A stretch of 39,862 nucleotides of DNA from Bacterioplanes sp. (GCA_014859445.1 JACUUC010000025.1:1-39862); one strand, 5' to 3'. Positions 26,296-35,326 are shown, numbered from the stretch's first letter. Notes: generated from the sequence alone by a model not told the origin. Translations and numbers: made by a program.

Positions 26296-26981
26296 TCCGG
26301 CCGTTCGAGCGTAATCTCAACGCGACGATTGCGCGCTCTGCCAACGTCCGTCGCATTACTGGCCAGTGCTTGCGTGCTGGCCATCCCTTCGACTTTGAAT
26401 CGCTCAGGTGCTAAGCCCGATTCAATGAGATAGCGAACAACACTGCCTGCACGTGCCGAGGATAGCTCCCAATTGGATGGGAATTGCACCGTGCTGATCG
26501 GTCGATTATCTGTATGTCCTGATACGGTGATGATCATTTCCGATTCGATGAGCAGGAGTTGTAACTGATCAAGCACATCATAGGCCGCATCGTGCAATTC
26601 AGCCGTGGCAGAGGCAAATAACAATTCGCTATTAATGCGGAAACGAATGCTGCCCGGTTGTTCAATGACCTCGATGTCATCACCGAGTAAACCATGGGTG
26701 AAGCGGCTCGGGGTATCGAGCGGGATGACGCGGTCTCCACCATCAAGCCAAGGGGCCAGGGTAGGGTTGGTCGAATTGCTTGTATCGGGTCGTGCTTGCG
26801 TGCTTGTTTCGTTTGGTTTCTCGTTGTTGCGGTTGCCATTGGGCGGGCCACTGAGTACGACCATGACCACGAACATGACCAACATAATGGTGATGGTGTC
26901 TAAATAGGTAATGAACCAGCTGTCTTCTTCTTGGCTGTGACTGACGGGTAACGGGTTGGCGGCAGGGCGATTTTGTTTCAT
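26292..26981 (-). CDS. MotB-like stator protein with OmpA peptidoglycan-binding domain
   Basis: 229 residues from the ATG at 26981 (GGAG 5 nt upstream; an in-frame GTG lies at 26987). One transmembrane helix (about 20-42) carries the ion-conducting Asp in FITYLDTITIML. The OmpA C-terminal domain (about 115-225) has VSGHTDNRP, LSSARAGSVVRYL and ARNRRVEITLER. With the MotA-like partner 12 nt upstream it forms an ion-driven stator pair. Outside any visible flagellar cluster, so flagellar motor use is likely but not proven. Confidence 0.88.
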   Translation of the reverse strand: MKQNRPAANPLPVSHSQEEDSWFITYLDTITIMLVMFVVMVVLSGPPNGNRNNEKPNETSTQARPDTSNSTNPTLAPWLDGGDRVIPLDTPSRFTHGLLGDDIEVIEQPGSIRFRINSELLFASATAELHDAAYDVLDQLQLLLIESEMIITVSGHTDNRPISTVQFPSNWELSSARAGSVVRYLIESGLAPERFKVEGMASTQALASNATDVGRARNRRVEITLERPD

Positions 26982-26993
26982 ACCCACTCCGAA

Positions 26994-27785
26994 TCAGTGC
27001 TTTTTGGCGGAAGACGAAAGCCGCAACTCATCGTCGTAGTTCATCACGAAGGTTTTTAAGGTTTCGCGAATCAATGCCGGACTGGTTTTGTGATACATCA
27101 TACTGATGCCTTGTATGACCATGCTCATTAAGATCAGCCGCTGTTCGGTACGCCGTTCTAATTTGACGGCCACAGGCTTAAACACCAAGTTGGCCAGCAA
27201 GATGCCATAAAAGGTGGTCATCAGCGCAATGGCCAGTTGTTGGCCAATCATCTGTAAATCACCATCACCCAGTATCGTCATCATGTTGATGAGCCCGACG
27301 AGCGTGCCAATCATGCCGAAGGCTGGGGCAAAGCTGGCCATCACGCGAAATAACTGTGCTTCCGCGTGTTCGCGTGCGCGTAATCGGTTCATGCGCCATT
27401 GTAAAAAATCGAGGGTTTCTTGCTCAGGCGTCATATCAATGACCAATTGCATACCGGTTTTTAGAAAGGGATTGCGTACCGCCTCTAATTCGTTTTCGAC
27501 CGCCGTGACATTGCCGCCGGCCCAGCGCCGAGCGAGTCTGACCAGTTCTTCAATGTCATCTTGGGTGTACATTTTTTCATTGCGCATGACAATGATGAAC
27601 AGACGAAAAATGCGCATCACTTCGCGCAGCGGGTAGCTGATAAAGGTGGCCGCCAGTGTGCCAATGATGACGATGGCCAGTCCGGCAGGATTTACAAATA
27701 ACCAAGGGTCTTGTGCCGAGAAAAAGAAGACACTGGCTAACAGTAGCAGCGCGCCTAGCATGCCGATGAGGGTGGATGGATTCAT
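26994..27785 (-). CDS. MotA/PomA-like stator protein
   Basis: 263 residues, four transmembrane segments (about 2-22, 28-50, and the pair near 150-175 and 185-205). The conserved MotA core FAPAFGMIGTLVGLINMM and the following helix (ALMTTFYGILLANLVFKPVA) are intact. The cytoplasmic loop is the length of a PomA-type protein. AAAGGAC lies about 6 nt before the ATG. Transcribed with the downstream MotB-like gene, and 24 nt after the lambda-P-like gene, so all four minus-strand genes up to 29577 may be cotranscribed. Confidence 0.9.
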   Translation of the reverse strand: MNPSTLIGMLGALLLLASVFFFSAQDPWLFVNPAGLAIVIIGTLAATFISYPLREVMRIFRLFIIVMRNEKMYTQDDIEELVRLARRWAGGNVTAVENELEAVRNPFLKTGMQLVIDMTPEQETLDFLQWRMNRLRAREHAEAQLFRVMASFAPAFGMIGTLVGLINMMTILGDGDLQMIGQQLAIALMTTFYGILLANLVFKPVAVKLERRTEQRLILMSMVIQGISMMYHKTSPALIRETLKTFVMNYDDELRLSSSAKKH

Positions 27786-27809
27786 GCAGAGTCCTTTCTT
27801 TGTTCTTCG

Positions 27810-28478
27810 TTATTCAAGTAATGCTTGCAGTTGCGCCAGTCGTTGTCGTTGCTGGGCTCTATCCAAGGGTGTTTCAATGTGTTCGGGGATCGCTTTCGGC
27901 AGCGCTAAAGTCAGCGTTTCGCCTTGCTGTAAGCGTTTAATTAGGATGTCGTAGTTGCGTTTGAACACGGGGTACACTTTTTCTTCGGGCTGATTGGCAA
28001 TAAAAAACCAATCCGTGGCGCGTCCGGCGTAATAGACAATGGGATGCGACCAAGTAAATTCTTTTTTGGGTGAGGTGGCGCGACAGGCTTCGATGTAAGC
28101 ACTGTGACTGCTAGGAATGCCCAGTTCATCATTTAGGTCACAGCGTGCGACCACATCGTGCACACTGGGCAAAAAGCTGCTGTCTTTCACAGCACGCTCG
28201 GCGGCGCGCATGATGTCGTTGCCTGTGTAGTCAGCCAGTAAGCGCGCCCATAGCCGTTTGGCCATGATCATGGTGTCGTAGTCGGGAAACGCCTTTAAGA
28301 ACTGGTTGTGGTAGTTAAAGCGAAACAGTTCAAAAATTTGGTTGATGGCTTCTTTCTGCTCCACACTGGGTTCGGCGTTGGGCTGTTCACCAGCTGGTGT
28401 CTTTGAGTCGCTGGATACTTGCTTCAGCTGTTGCGTAACCCGGTTGAGTAGCTGATTGTGATGCACCGGCTGCGACAT
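27810..28478 (-). CDS. Replication protein P-like (lambda P family) helicase-loader candidate
   Basis: 222 residues from the ATG at 28478, chosen for the strong AGGAGA 6 nt upstream; an upstream in-frame ATG at 28493 lacks one. The central part (about 40-110) resembles phage lambda P: INQIFELFRFNYHNQFLKAFPD, MAKRLWARLLADYTGNDIM and SSFLPSVHDVVARCD. Lambda P loads the DnaB helicase, so this may be the host's replication-restart loader. No Walker ATPase motif is seen, so it is not a DnaC-type protein. Its first 92 nt lie inside the end of the DnaT-like gene in another frame. Confidence 0.75.
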   Translation of the reverse strand: MSQPVHHNQLLNRVTQQLKQVSSDSKTPAGEQPNAEPSVEQKEAINQIFELFRFNYHNQFLKAFPDYDTMIMAKRLWARLLADYTGNDIMRAAERAVKDSSFLPSVHDVVARCDLNDELGIPSSHSAYIEACRATSPKKEFTWSHPIVYYAGRATDWFFIANQPEEKVYPVFKRNYDILIKRLQQGETLTLALPKAIPEHIETPLDRAQQRQRLAQLQALLE

Positions 28479-29577
28479 GGCTCTCTCCTGCATTGCGTTG
28501 AGCTAGGCGTTTGCCCCACTGTTGTTTGACGTGCTGTAAAAAACGACTGTTCCAGCTGTTGTGTGCTTGCTTTGCATCTCGCCAGTAAAGCACAAATTCG
28601 GGTACGAGGCGCTGTGCAAATTCGGCATCGATGTGCGCCAACGCCAAAATATCATAGCAGTCGGCTGATGGCTGCCATTGTTCGGTCATGGGTGTCGGTA
28701 GAGATGAATGCTCTGCGCTGGCGGAAAAACGCGCCCATTGTTGACGAACGTGTTGGATGAATTTGCTGTTCCATGTTTTAAACGCGTCGCCGCGTTCTTG
28801 CCAATAGAGAACAAATTCCGGAATGGCATCGCTGATAAATTGTGGATCAATACTGGCGTTGTGCAAAATCTGTAACGCATCCGCGCTCGGTTGCCAATGA
28901 CTTTCCATGGGTTTGGCTTCGTCAGGAATCACGTTAAATGCACTGCGTTCTTGTCGTTGTTGATCACGCCGTGCATCGTTTTGTGCGTACGTCCACTGTT
29001 GAATGGCGTATTTAAAAAAGCGCGTATTCCAATCGTTTTGATTGGCACCTTGTTCCTGTCCTTTGATGATAAACGCATCGAGTTGTGTCCAGCAAAAACT
29101 TGCCGGAATACCACGTTGTGCCAGTCGCTGTAGGGTTGTTTCTTCCGGCTGCCAGCGTGAATGTAAGGGTGGCTGGCGGGCTGTTGTGCTGTGTTCTGGT
29201 GCGCGGACTGGGGGTTGCGGTGAGGATGTTGCCGGTTGCGCCAGTTGAGTCGCTGGTGGATTGGTCATGGCGCTAGCTTGCGTTGACTGACGCTCAAAGC
29301 AGAAAGAAAACACATCATGATCAGGGTACTGAGCCCCTTGCACTTGTATTAAGCCCTGACCAACGAGGTGATTGAGTATGCGACGAATGGTGGTGTCGTC
29401 CCAAAAAGGCAGTTGTTGCCGTAAAGTTTCTGTGGCGATGTGGGTGATGGCGCCTTGTTGCGTACACGCCGCATCATTCAGTACCGTTAGTAGCAGCGCT
29501 TGTTCCAGCCCAATGGTGGCCGCCAACGTGGTGGATAAAGCGATGCTTTTATCAGTCAATAAAGGATGATTCGCCAT
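28387..29577 (-). CDS. Protein with three DnaT-like ssDNA-binding domains
   Basis: 396 residues from the ATG at 29577 (GGAAG 7 nt upstream; the frame is open further up but atypical). The N-terminal 95 residues look like a winged-helix (SIALSTTLAATIGLEQALLL, TTIRRILNHLVGQGLIQV). A Pro/Gln-rich linker (about 100-138) follows, then three copies of the DnaT C-terminal fold: residues 140-195, 227-281 and 299-354. Each has a WQP start and a W-N-[ST]-[RK]-F core ending QQW. DnaT itself has one copy and acts in PriA-dependent restart. Divergent from alr, which in Pseudomonas neighbours dnaB. Confidence 0.85.
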   Translation of the reverse strand: MANHPLLTDKSIALSTTLAATIGLEQALLLTVLNDAACTQQGAITHIATETLRQQLPFWDDTTIRRILNHLVGQGLIQVQGAQYPDHDVFSFCFERQSTQASAMTNPPATQLAQPATSSPQPPVRAPEHSTTARQPPLHSRWQPEETTLQRLAQRGIPASFCWTQLDAFIIKGQEQGANQNDWNTRFFKYAIQQWTYAQNDARRDQQRQERSAFNVIPDEAKPMESHWQPSADALQILHNASIDPQFISDAIPEFVLYWQERGDAFKTWNSKFIQHVRQQWARFSASAEHSSLPTPMTEQWQPSADCYDILALAHIDAEFAQRLVPEFVLYWRDAKQAHNSWNSRFLQHVKQQWGKRLAQRNAGESHVAAGASQSATQPGYATAEASIQRLKDTSW

Positions 29578-29654
29578 ACATTCGCTTCCAAGGGGTAAGT
29601 TGGGCCATAATGGCCGTCTTTTATTGTACTGATTTTCAAGGCAGTTCTCACGCC

Positions 29655-30725
29655 ATGACTCGTCCGATTCGCGCACTTCTCAATTGGTCGCATTTGCGCC
29701 ACAACTATTCGTTGGTTCGTCAGCGGGCTACTGGCCTTACCTATGCCGTGATCAAAGCCGATGGCTACGGTCATGGATTATTGGCGGTAGCGCGAGCACT
29801 AGGTGACGCAGACGGCTTTGCGGTGGCCTGTGTCGATGAAGCCATGATCCTGCGCGAAGGCGGTATTCGTCAGCCGATTGTTGTCTTGCAAGGTGCGTAT
29901 CATGCCGGTGAGTGGCAGTTGGCAGCAGAGCATCAATTGCAGTTGGTGTTGCATCATCCTCAGCAGTTGGACATGCGTCAACATGTGGTATTGCGCCAAC
30001 CGGTGTCGGTGTGGCTGAAAATCAATACCGGCATGAATCGTTTGGGCGTGCGCATGGAACAAGTCGATGTGCTGATGGCTGCGCTTGAGCGTGATCCCCA
30101 CCTTCGCTTGGCGTATGTACTCACGCATTTTGCCTGTGCGGACGAACCGCAATCAGATAGGACACAACAGCAGTGGCAGTTGCTGACACAACGCACCTGG
30201 CCAGTGCCGATCAGCGCGTGTAACAGTGCGGCGTTGTTGGGTGATTACGATATTAACGATGCCATCAGCCGTCCGGGCATTGTGTTATTTGGCAGTTCGC
30301 CTTTTGCCGATTGCTCTGCTGTACAACTGGGGTTGCGGCCCGTGATGACGCTCGAGAGCCAAATCATTTCAATACATGACGTATTGGCTGGTGAGTACGT
30401 GGGTTATGGCGGTGATTGGCAAGCCTGTAGCGATCGTCGTATGGCCGTGGTGGCGATTGGTTATGGGGATGGCTATCCGCGCCATGCGCCCAGCGGTACA
30501 CCGGTGTGGGTTGCTGGAGTGGAATGCCCGTTGGTAGGACGCGTGTCGATGGATATGATCACGGTGGATGTCACCGAGTGCCCCCAAGCCAATGTCGGCA
30601 CACAGGTTGAGTTGTGGGGTGAGCATGTTGATATCGACCGCATTGCCCGCCTGTGCGATACCATCAGTTACGAATTGTATTGTCAATTAACCCCGCGTGT
30701 GAAACGAGTGGCATTGTCTCAGTGA
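29655..30725 (+). CDS. alr: Alanine racemase
   Basis: 356 residues from the ATG at 29655, which gives the usual family start MTRPIRALLNWSHLRHNY; the frame is open upstream to 29610 and no ribosome site is compelling for either. PLP lysine K34 lies in YAVIKADGYGHG; the C-terminal domain has AIGYGDGYPR, LVGRVSMDMITVDVT and a typical end (YELYCQLTPRVKRV). Makes D-alanine for peptidoglycan. Divergent from the DnaT-like gene. Confidence 0.95.
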   Translation: MTRPIRALLNWSHLRHNYSLVRQRATGLTYAVIKADGYGHGLLAVARALGDADGFAVACVDEAMILREGGIRQPIVVLQGAYHAGEWQLAAEHQLQLVLHHPQQLDMRQHVVLRQPVSVWLKINTGMNRLGVRMEQVDVLMAALERDPHLRLAYVLTHFACADEPQSDRTQQQWQLLTQRTWPVPISACNSAALLGDYDINDAISRPGIVLFGSSPFADCSAVQLGLRPVMTLESQIISIHDVLAGEYVGYGGDWQACSDRRMAVVAIGYGDGYPRHAPSGTPVWVAGVECPLVGRVSMDMITVDVTECPQANVGTQVELWGEHVDIDRIARLCDTISYELYCQLTPRVKRVALSQ

Positions 30726-30822
30726 TAGCAAACAGCGTTGCGATCGAGTCGCGTGTGCTGACTTGCTTAGGCGATACCCTCGTGCCTTAATGATGGCCTT
30801 ATTTCAATACGGAGTTCATCCT

Positions 30823-31824
30823 ATGATCAAAGCCTATGCAGCGCTCGAAGCCGGTGGTCCCTTACAGCCGTTCGAATACGATCCTGGTCCATTGGGTGAT
30901 CATGATGTGGAAATTGACGTGGATTATTGCGGCATTTGTCACAGCGATTTGAGCATGCTCAATAATGAGTGGGGCATCACTCAGTATCCGTTTGTACCTG
31001 GGCATGAAGTGGCGGGGCGCATTGCAAGCGTTGGTAAGCACGTGAACCAGTTCAAGGTGGGTGATCGAGTTGGCTTAGGCTGGCATTCTTCGTACTGCAA
31101 TCATTGCCATTCGTGTCACAGCGGTGATCACAACTTATGCCGTGATGCGCAGGGTACGATTGTGGGTCGTCATGGCGGTTTTGCCGATAAAGTCCGTGCA
31201 CAAGCAACCAGTGTGGTGGCGCTGCCCGATGAACTCAGCAGCGAACAAGCCGGGCCACTCTTTTGTGGTGGTATTACGGTGTTTAATCCCATTGTGCAAT
31301 ACGATATCAAACCCACGGCACGAGTCGGTGTGATTGGCATTGGCGGCTTGGGGCACTTGGCGTTGCAATTTTTGAATGCCTGGGGTTGTGAGGTCACGGC
31401 CTTTACGTCATCCCCCAGTAAACGTGATGAAGCATTGCAGTTGGGCGCACATCGTACCTTAGATTCACGTGATACTGAGGCCTTGAAAGCCTCGGCTGGC
31501 TATTTTGATCTGATTTTGTCGACGGTGAATGTCAGCCTTGATTGGACGGCGTATTTGAATACCTTAGCAGCAAAAGGCCGGTTGCATTTGGTGGGGGCCG
31601 TATTGGAGCCCATGAAGATCAATGTGATGTCCTTAATGGGAGCGCAACGCTCGGTGTCGTCGTCACCGGTGGGCAGTCCTGCGGTGATCAAAACCATGTT
31701 GGAATTTGCCGCGCGTCATGAATTGGCCCCCCAAGTGGAAGTTTTTTCCATGGACGACGTCAATGCCGCGATTGAGCGATTGGAGCATGGTAGCCCGCGT
31801 TATCGCGTGGTGCTCAAACGTTAA
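30823..31824 (+). CDS. Zinc-dependent alcohol dehydrogenase (CAD/AdhA-like)
   Basis: 333 residues from the ATG at 30823, with GGAG 8 nt upstream. Medium-chain dehydrogenase: catalytic zinc ligands C36 (DYCGICHSD) and H61 (PGHEVAG), a structural-zinc cysteine cluster (CNHCHSCHSGDHNLC, about 95-110), and the nucleotide fold GVIGIGGLGHLALQF. Most like NADPH-preferring cinnamyl/aliphatic alcohol-aldehyde reductases. By context it may oxidise alcohols from the AlkB-like hydroxylase, but its family often works as an aldehyde reductase. Its last 11 nt overlap the convergent AraC gene. Confidence 0.9.
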   Translation: MIKAYAALEAGGPLQPFEYDPGPLGDHDVEIDVDYCGICHSDLSMLNNEWGITQYPFVPGHEVAGRIASVGKHVNQFKVGDRVGLGWHSSYCNHCHSCHSGDHNLCRDAQGTIVGRHGGFADKVRAQATSVVALPDELSSEQAGPLFCGGITVFNPIVQYDIKPTARVGVIGIGGLGHLALQFLNAWGCEVTAFTSSPSKRDEALQLGAHRTLDSRDTEALKASAGYFDLILSTVNVSLDWTAYLNTLAAKGRLHLVGAVLEPMKINVMSLMGAQRSVSSSPVGSPAVIKTMLEFAARHELAPQVEVFSMDDVNAAIERLEHGSPRYRVVLKR

Positions 31825-32854
31825 GCCGTGTTTGGTGTTGTAGGCGGTATTGGCTAGGTGATACGCCGGGATGCCATTTGCGAAAGGCCCGGCCAAAATT
31901 GGCTGGGTCGGCATAGCCCAACACATACGCAATTTGTTGGATACTCAGTCCGGTGGTGGTGAGGTATTGATGGGCCATATCTTGTCGCCACTCCTCAACC
32001 AGTTGTTGATAGCTGGTTTCTTCTTCAGCCAGTCGTCGGCGCAGTGTTCTGGGTGCCATGGCCAGCTCATCGGCCACTTGTTCATAGCTCGGGAAACGCC
32101 CCTTCGCGCGCCCAAGGATTAACCGTATTTGTCCTGATAGATTTTGCTTGGCTTGCCACTCCGATAACAGTAGTTGGCATTGTTGTGCCGCTTGTTGTTT
32201 TGCCTGGGCATCGGCCAAAATACAGGGCAGTGCAAGGTCTGCAATGTTCAGTACCAGCTGATTGGCGGGGGCATTGAACACCACGGGGCAGTCAAAAAAT
32301 GCTTGATACAAACGGCTGTATTTGGGCTCTTGAAAGGCAAAACGCACTTCTTGTAATTGACATTGATTGCCTGACACAAAACGAACAACCGCTTGCAGTG
32401 TTTCGGCTAAAATTTCCAAAAAGGTGGTGCGAATGTCACCTAAGACAAACAGTTCATCAATGTTTAAAAACGCGTAGCGGCTGTTTTTTTCAAGGCGTAA
32501 GGCGACCAACGGTGTGCGTGTTGCAATATAGCGACCGGCTAATTCAGCCGTTTCTTCCAAATTGGCACTGCTCATAGCGGCCAATCCCAGTAACCCATGC
32601 GTGGTAATGGTTAACTGACTGCCCAGATACAGTCCTAGCCCCGGTTCGTTAATCTCTTCTCGTGCGGCGACAATGATGTCGTGAAATTGCGCCCAGCGAA
32701 TGGTGGCGTTTAAAGGCTCGACATGACGAGTGTCTAGACCTGCTCGACTTAACACGTGTGCAACATTACCTCCGCGGCTGCTGACGAGATTCAGCAAGTT
32801 CGGTAAGTAGTTATTCGGCAGTAATTGATCTTTTAATTCTTGTTTTTTGGTCAT
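31814..32854 (-). CDS. AraC-family transcriptional regulator
   Basis: 346 residues. An N-terminal 'arabinose-binding-like' domain of the OruR/AlkR type (about 20-205) and two C-terminal helix-turn-helix motifs (SYEQVADELAMAPRTLRRRL near 262-282 and LSIQQIAYVLGYADPANFGRAF near 310-332). This type commonly controls catabolic enzymes in response to a hydrophobic or small substrate. Divergent from the reductase-hydroxylase pair, which it probably activates. Confidence 0.92.
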   Translation of the reverse strand: MTKKQELKDQLLPNNYLPNLLNLVSSRGGNVAHVLSRAGLDTRHVEPLNATIRWAQFHDIIVAAREEINEPGLGLYLGSQLTITTHGLLGLAAMSSANLEETAELAGRYIATRTPLVALRLEKNSRYAFLNIDELFVLGDIRTTFLEILAETLQAVVRFVSGNQCQLQEVRFAFQEPKYSRLYQAFFDCPVVFNAPANQLVLNIADLALPCILADAQAKQQAAQQCQLLLSEWQAKQNLSGQIRLILGRAKGRFPSYEQVADELAMAPRTLRRRLAEEETSYQQLVEEWRQDMAHQYLTTTGLSIQQIAYVLGYADPANFGRAFRKWHPGVSPSQYRLQHQTRLNV

Positions 32855-32993
32855 GTTCTCAGTCTACCCCGTTATGGGTAATCGTCAAATTGGGTGGCCG
32901 TAAATGACTTTCTTTTGGTTGTTGCTGCTCTGCGCTGGCTACCTATTTGGCGTTACAGTGGTGACATCTAATAACAACAAGAAGGTCTCGGTC

Positions 32994-34076
32994 ATGCTGT
33001 CATTGTTTCGTAAAAAACCGAAAAACATCACCCTTGCCAGTACGGGTCAGCAATTTGTTGCCGCGCCTGGTGAAACGATTTTACAGGCTGCCTTGCGTGA
33101 AGGCATTCGCTTTCCGCACAGTTGCCGGGTTGGCGGCTGTGCCGCCTGTAAGTGCCAATTAGAAGACGGTAAGGTGAAAGAACTCACCGAAAGTGCCTAT
33201 GTATTAAGTGGCGACGATTTAGACAATAACTACATTCTTGCTTGTCAAAGTGTGCCAAAAACCGACGTGAAGATTGGTTTGCCACACTGGGATGCTCGTA
33301 GCCCAAGCCATGACATTCGTCACATTCTCGGTCAGGTGATACAGCATCAAGTACTCACCCATGACATCTCGGCGGTGACGATTCGCTTAGAGGCACCTCT
33401 GGACTTTACTGCTGGCCAGTACGCCAACATTCGTTTATTGGGCTGTGATGCGCCGGCGCGTTCGTATTCCTTCGCCAATACCCAGCAGAGTGCCAAGGGT
33501 CTTGAGTTGGAATTTTATGTGCGTAGGGTCGACGGTGGTGCGTTATCGCCGTTGTTGACCAGTCAACAGGTGTTAGGTGAGGCCGTTGAAATTGAAGGCC
33601 CCTTGGGTGATTTTTGGTTGCGTCCTGATGACACACCTATTTTGGCCATTGCCGGTGGCAGTGGTTTGGCGCCGTTAATCAGCCTGTTGCGCCAAGGCAT
33701 TGTTGATGGATGTCAGCGTCCTGTGACGCTGTTGTTTGGTGCTCGCCAGCAACGCGATTTGTACGCCATGGAAGAAATACAGCGGTTGTCAGAACAGTGG
33801 CAAGCGCCGTTTGAGTTTGTGCCGGTGCTCTCGCACGAGGCAGAGGAGTCCAGCTGGTCAGGCTATCGTGGCTTGGTCACGGAAGCCATTGAAGGACGTA
33901 TTGGTGGTGACACGCAAGTGTACTTATGCGGCCCAGCACCGATGATTGATGCGGCCATTGCTGAATGCCAAAAATTCAGTGTGCGCCCGAGCCAGATCTT
34001 TTTCGATAAGTTTCTCGACAGCCGTGATTTGGCGGCAACGCAGAGTGCTGGGCGCAAGATGCCTGCCTTTGCGTAA
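32994..34076 (+). CDS. Ferredoxin-NAD(P)H reductase fusion (XylA-like electron-transfer component)
   Basis: 360 residues from the ATG at 32994, with AAGG 8 nt upstream. Plant-type [2Fe-2S] domain first (C44, C49, C52 and C84: HSCRVGGCAACKC and ACQSV), then an FAD domain (RSYSFAN) and an NAD(P) domain (GGSGLAPLISLL; YLCGPAPMIDAA). Transfers electrons from NAD(P)H to a membrane di-iron hydroxylase, as XylA does for XylM. An ATG at 32904 is in frame and would add a hydrophobic N-terminal helix, but has no ribosome site. It is 38 nt before the AlkB-like gene. Confidence 0.92.
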   Translation: MLSLFRKKPKNITLASTGQQFVAAPGETILQAALREGIRFPHSCRVGGCAACKCQLEDGKVKELTESAYVLSGDDLDNNYILACQSVPKTDVKIGLPHWDARSPSHDIRHILGQVIQHQVLTHDISAVTIRLEAPLDFTAGQYANIRLLGCDAPARSYSFANTQQSAKGLELEFYVRRVDGGALSPLLTSQQVLGEAVEIEGPLGDFWLRPDDTPILAIAGGSGLAPLISLLRQGIVDGCQRPVTLLFGARQQRDLYAMEEIQRLSEQWQAPFEFVPVLSHEAEESSWSGYRGLVTEAIEGRIGGDTQVYLCGPAPMIDAAIAECQKFSVRPSQIFFDKFLDSRDLAATQSAGRKMPAFA

Positions 34077-34114
34077 TCGCCCAAGAACGAACTAACAATA
34101 ATAGGAGAACAGTC

Positions 34115-35326
34115 ATGTTCAAGTACGCGAAATACACGTTGTTTCATTTACTCACGGTGCCGTTTGCCATCGGCTTAACCTTGGGTGGTAATTGGATGTA
34201 CCTTGGTTTTGCCGCTGCGGTACTGTTTGTGGTGTTTGGTGATTTGCTGTTTGGCAATGATACCGAAGAGCCGGAATACAAGCATGAGTGGATTTTAAAT
34301 CTGCAGCTGTATTCCTCACTGGTACTGATTTTCATCATGAATTTCATCATGGTGTGGACGGTTGCTGACATGGATGTGTTGGGGTATGGCGCCTTGGTGC
34401 AAAGCCTAACCGGATACGACGCCGCCGCCGCGCGCTTGGATAATACCTTGCCGCAGTACATTGTGGCGATCATCAGCTGTGGTTTGCTGTCAGCGGTTGT
34501 GGGCACCATTGTGGGCCATGAATTAACCCATCGCACGTGGGATCCTGTGGCGATGTTCATCGGTCGTTGGTTGCTGGCGTTCAGCTGGGATACCGCCTTC
34601 GCGATTGAGCATGTGTATGGTCATCACATTTATGTCGGCTCAACGGATGACCCCGCCACGGCGCCACGTGGTCGCAATGTGTACTGGCACGTATTGGCCT
34701 CAACGGTGAAAGGCAATGTCAGCGCTTGGAAATTGGAGAAACAACGTCTGCAGCGTAAGCGTTTGCCGGTGTTCAGCCATCATAACTTGTACATTCGTGG
34801 TGTTTTAATGTCTCTGGCGTTGTCGGTGGCGGCGTTTGCCATGGCGGGCTGGATCGGTGTGTTGGTGTTCACCGCATCGGCCTTGATTGCCAAAGCGTTC
34901 CTAGAGATTGTGAACTTTATGGAGCACTACGGTATGGTGCGCAACCCGAATACACCGGTACAGCCTTATCACAGCTGGAATACCAATAAGCGTGTCAGCT
35001 CATGGGCGACCTTCAACCTAACTCGTCATTCGCATCATCATGCAGAAGGCGACGTACCGTTCCATAAATTGCGCTCTTATCAAGACGCACCAATGATGGT
35101 AAATGGCTACTTAACCACCATTTTCCTGACCTTAATTCCACCCGTATGGAACAAGATCATGGTGCCGAAAGTATTGGATTGGGATCGTCGTTATGCTTCT
35201 GCAGAAGAATTGGAATTGGCCATGCAAGCCAATAAAAAGAGCGGCATCAAGGCCTTCATGGAACAAGATTACAGCGATCTAATTCGCCAGAAAAAACAGC
35301 AACGCCAACATAAAATGGCCGCGTAA
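34115..35326 (+). CDS. AlkB-family membrane di-iron hydroxylase (alkane 1-monooxygenase-like)
   Basis: 403 residues. Multi-span inner-membrane protein with the four histidine motifs of the AlkB/XylM hydroxylases: GHELTHR (134-140), EHVYGHH (165-171), NFMEHYG (267-273) and LTRHSHHHA (302-310). The first reads HELTHR instead of HELGHK, and the last has an extra His where AlkB has Asp (LQRHSDHHA). It should hydroxylate a terminal methyl group, using electrons from the upstream reductase; no rubredoxin gene is present. AGGAGA lies 7 nt before the ATG. Substrate (alkane, alkyl-aromatic, fatty acid) is not fixed by sequence. Confidence 0.93.
   Translation: MFKYAKYTLFHLLTVPFAIGLTLGGNWMYLGFAAAVLFVVFGDLLFGNDTEEPEYKHEWILNLQLYSSLVLIFIMNFIMVWTVADMDVLGYGALVQSLTGYDAAAARLDNTLPQYIVAIISCGLLSAVVGTIVGHELTHRTWDPVAMFIGRWLLAFSWDTAFAIEHVYGHHIYVGSTDDPATAPRGRNVYWHVLASTVKGNVSAWKLEKQRLQRKRLPVFSHHNLYIRGVLMSLALSVAAFAMAGWIGVLVFTASALIAKAFLEIVNFMEHYGMVRNPNTPVQPYHSWNTNKRVSSWATFNLTRHSHHHAEGDVPFHKLRSYQDAPMMVNGYLTTIFLTLIPPVWNKIMVPKVLDWDRRYASAEELELAMQANKKSGIKAFMEQDYSDLIRQKKQQRQHKMAA

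Noticed and set aside
26292-27785. MotA/MotB-like genes as ZorA/ZorB of a Zorya defence system
   Set aside because: The MotA-like protein is of ordinary stator length without the long ZorA tail, and there is no ZorC, ZorD or ZorE neighbour.
27810-29577. Lambda-P-like and DnaT-like genes as a prophage remnant
   Set aside because: No integrase, capsid, lysis or repressor genes, no att-like repeats, and housekeeping genes on both sides.
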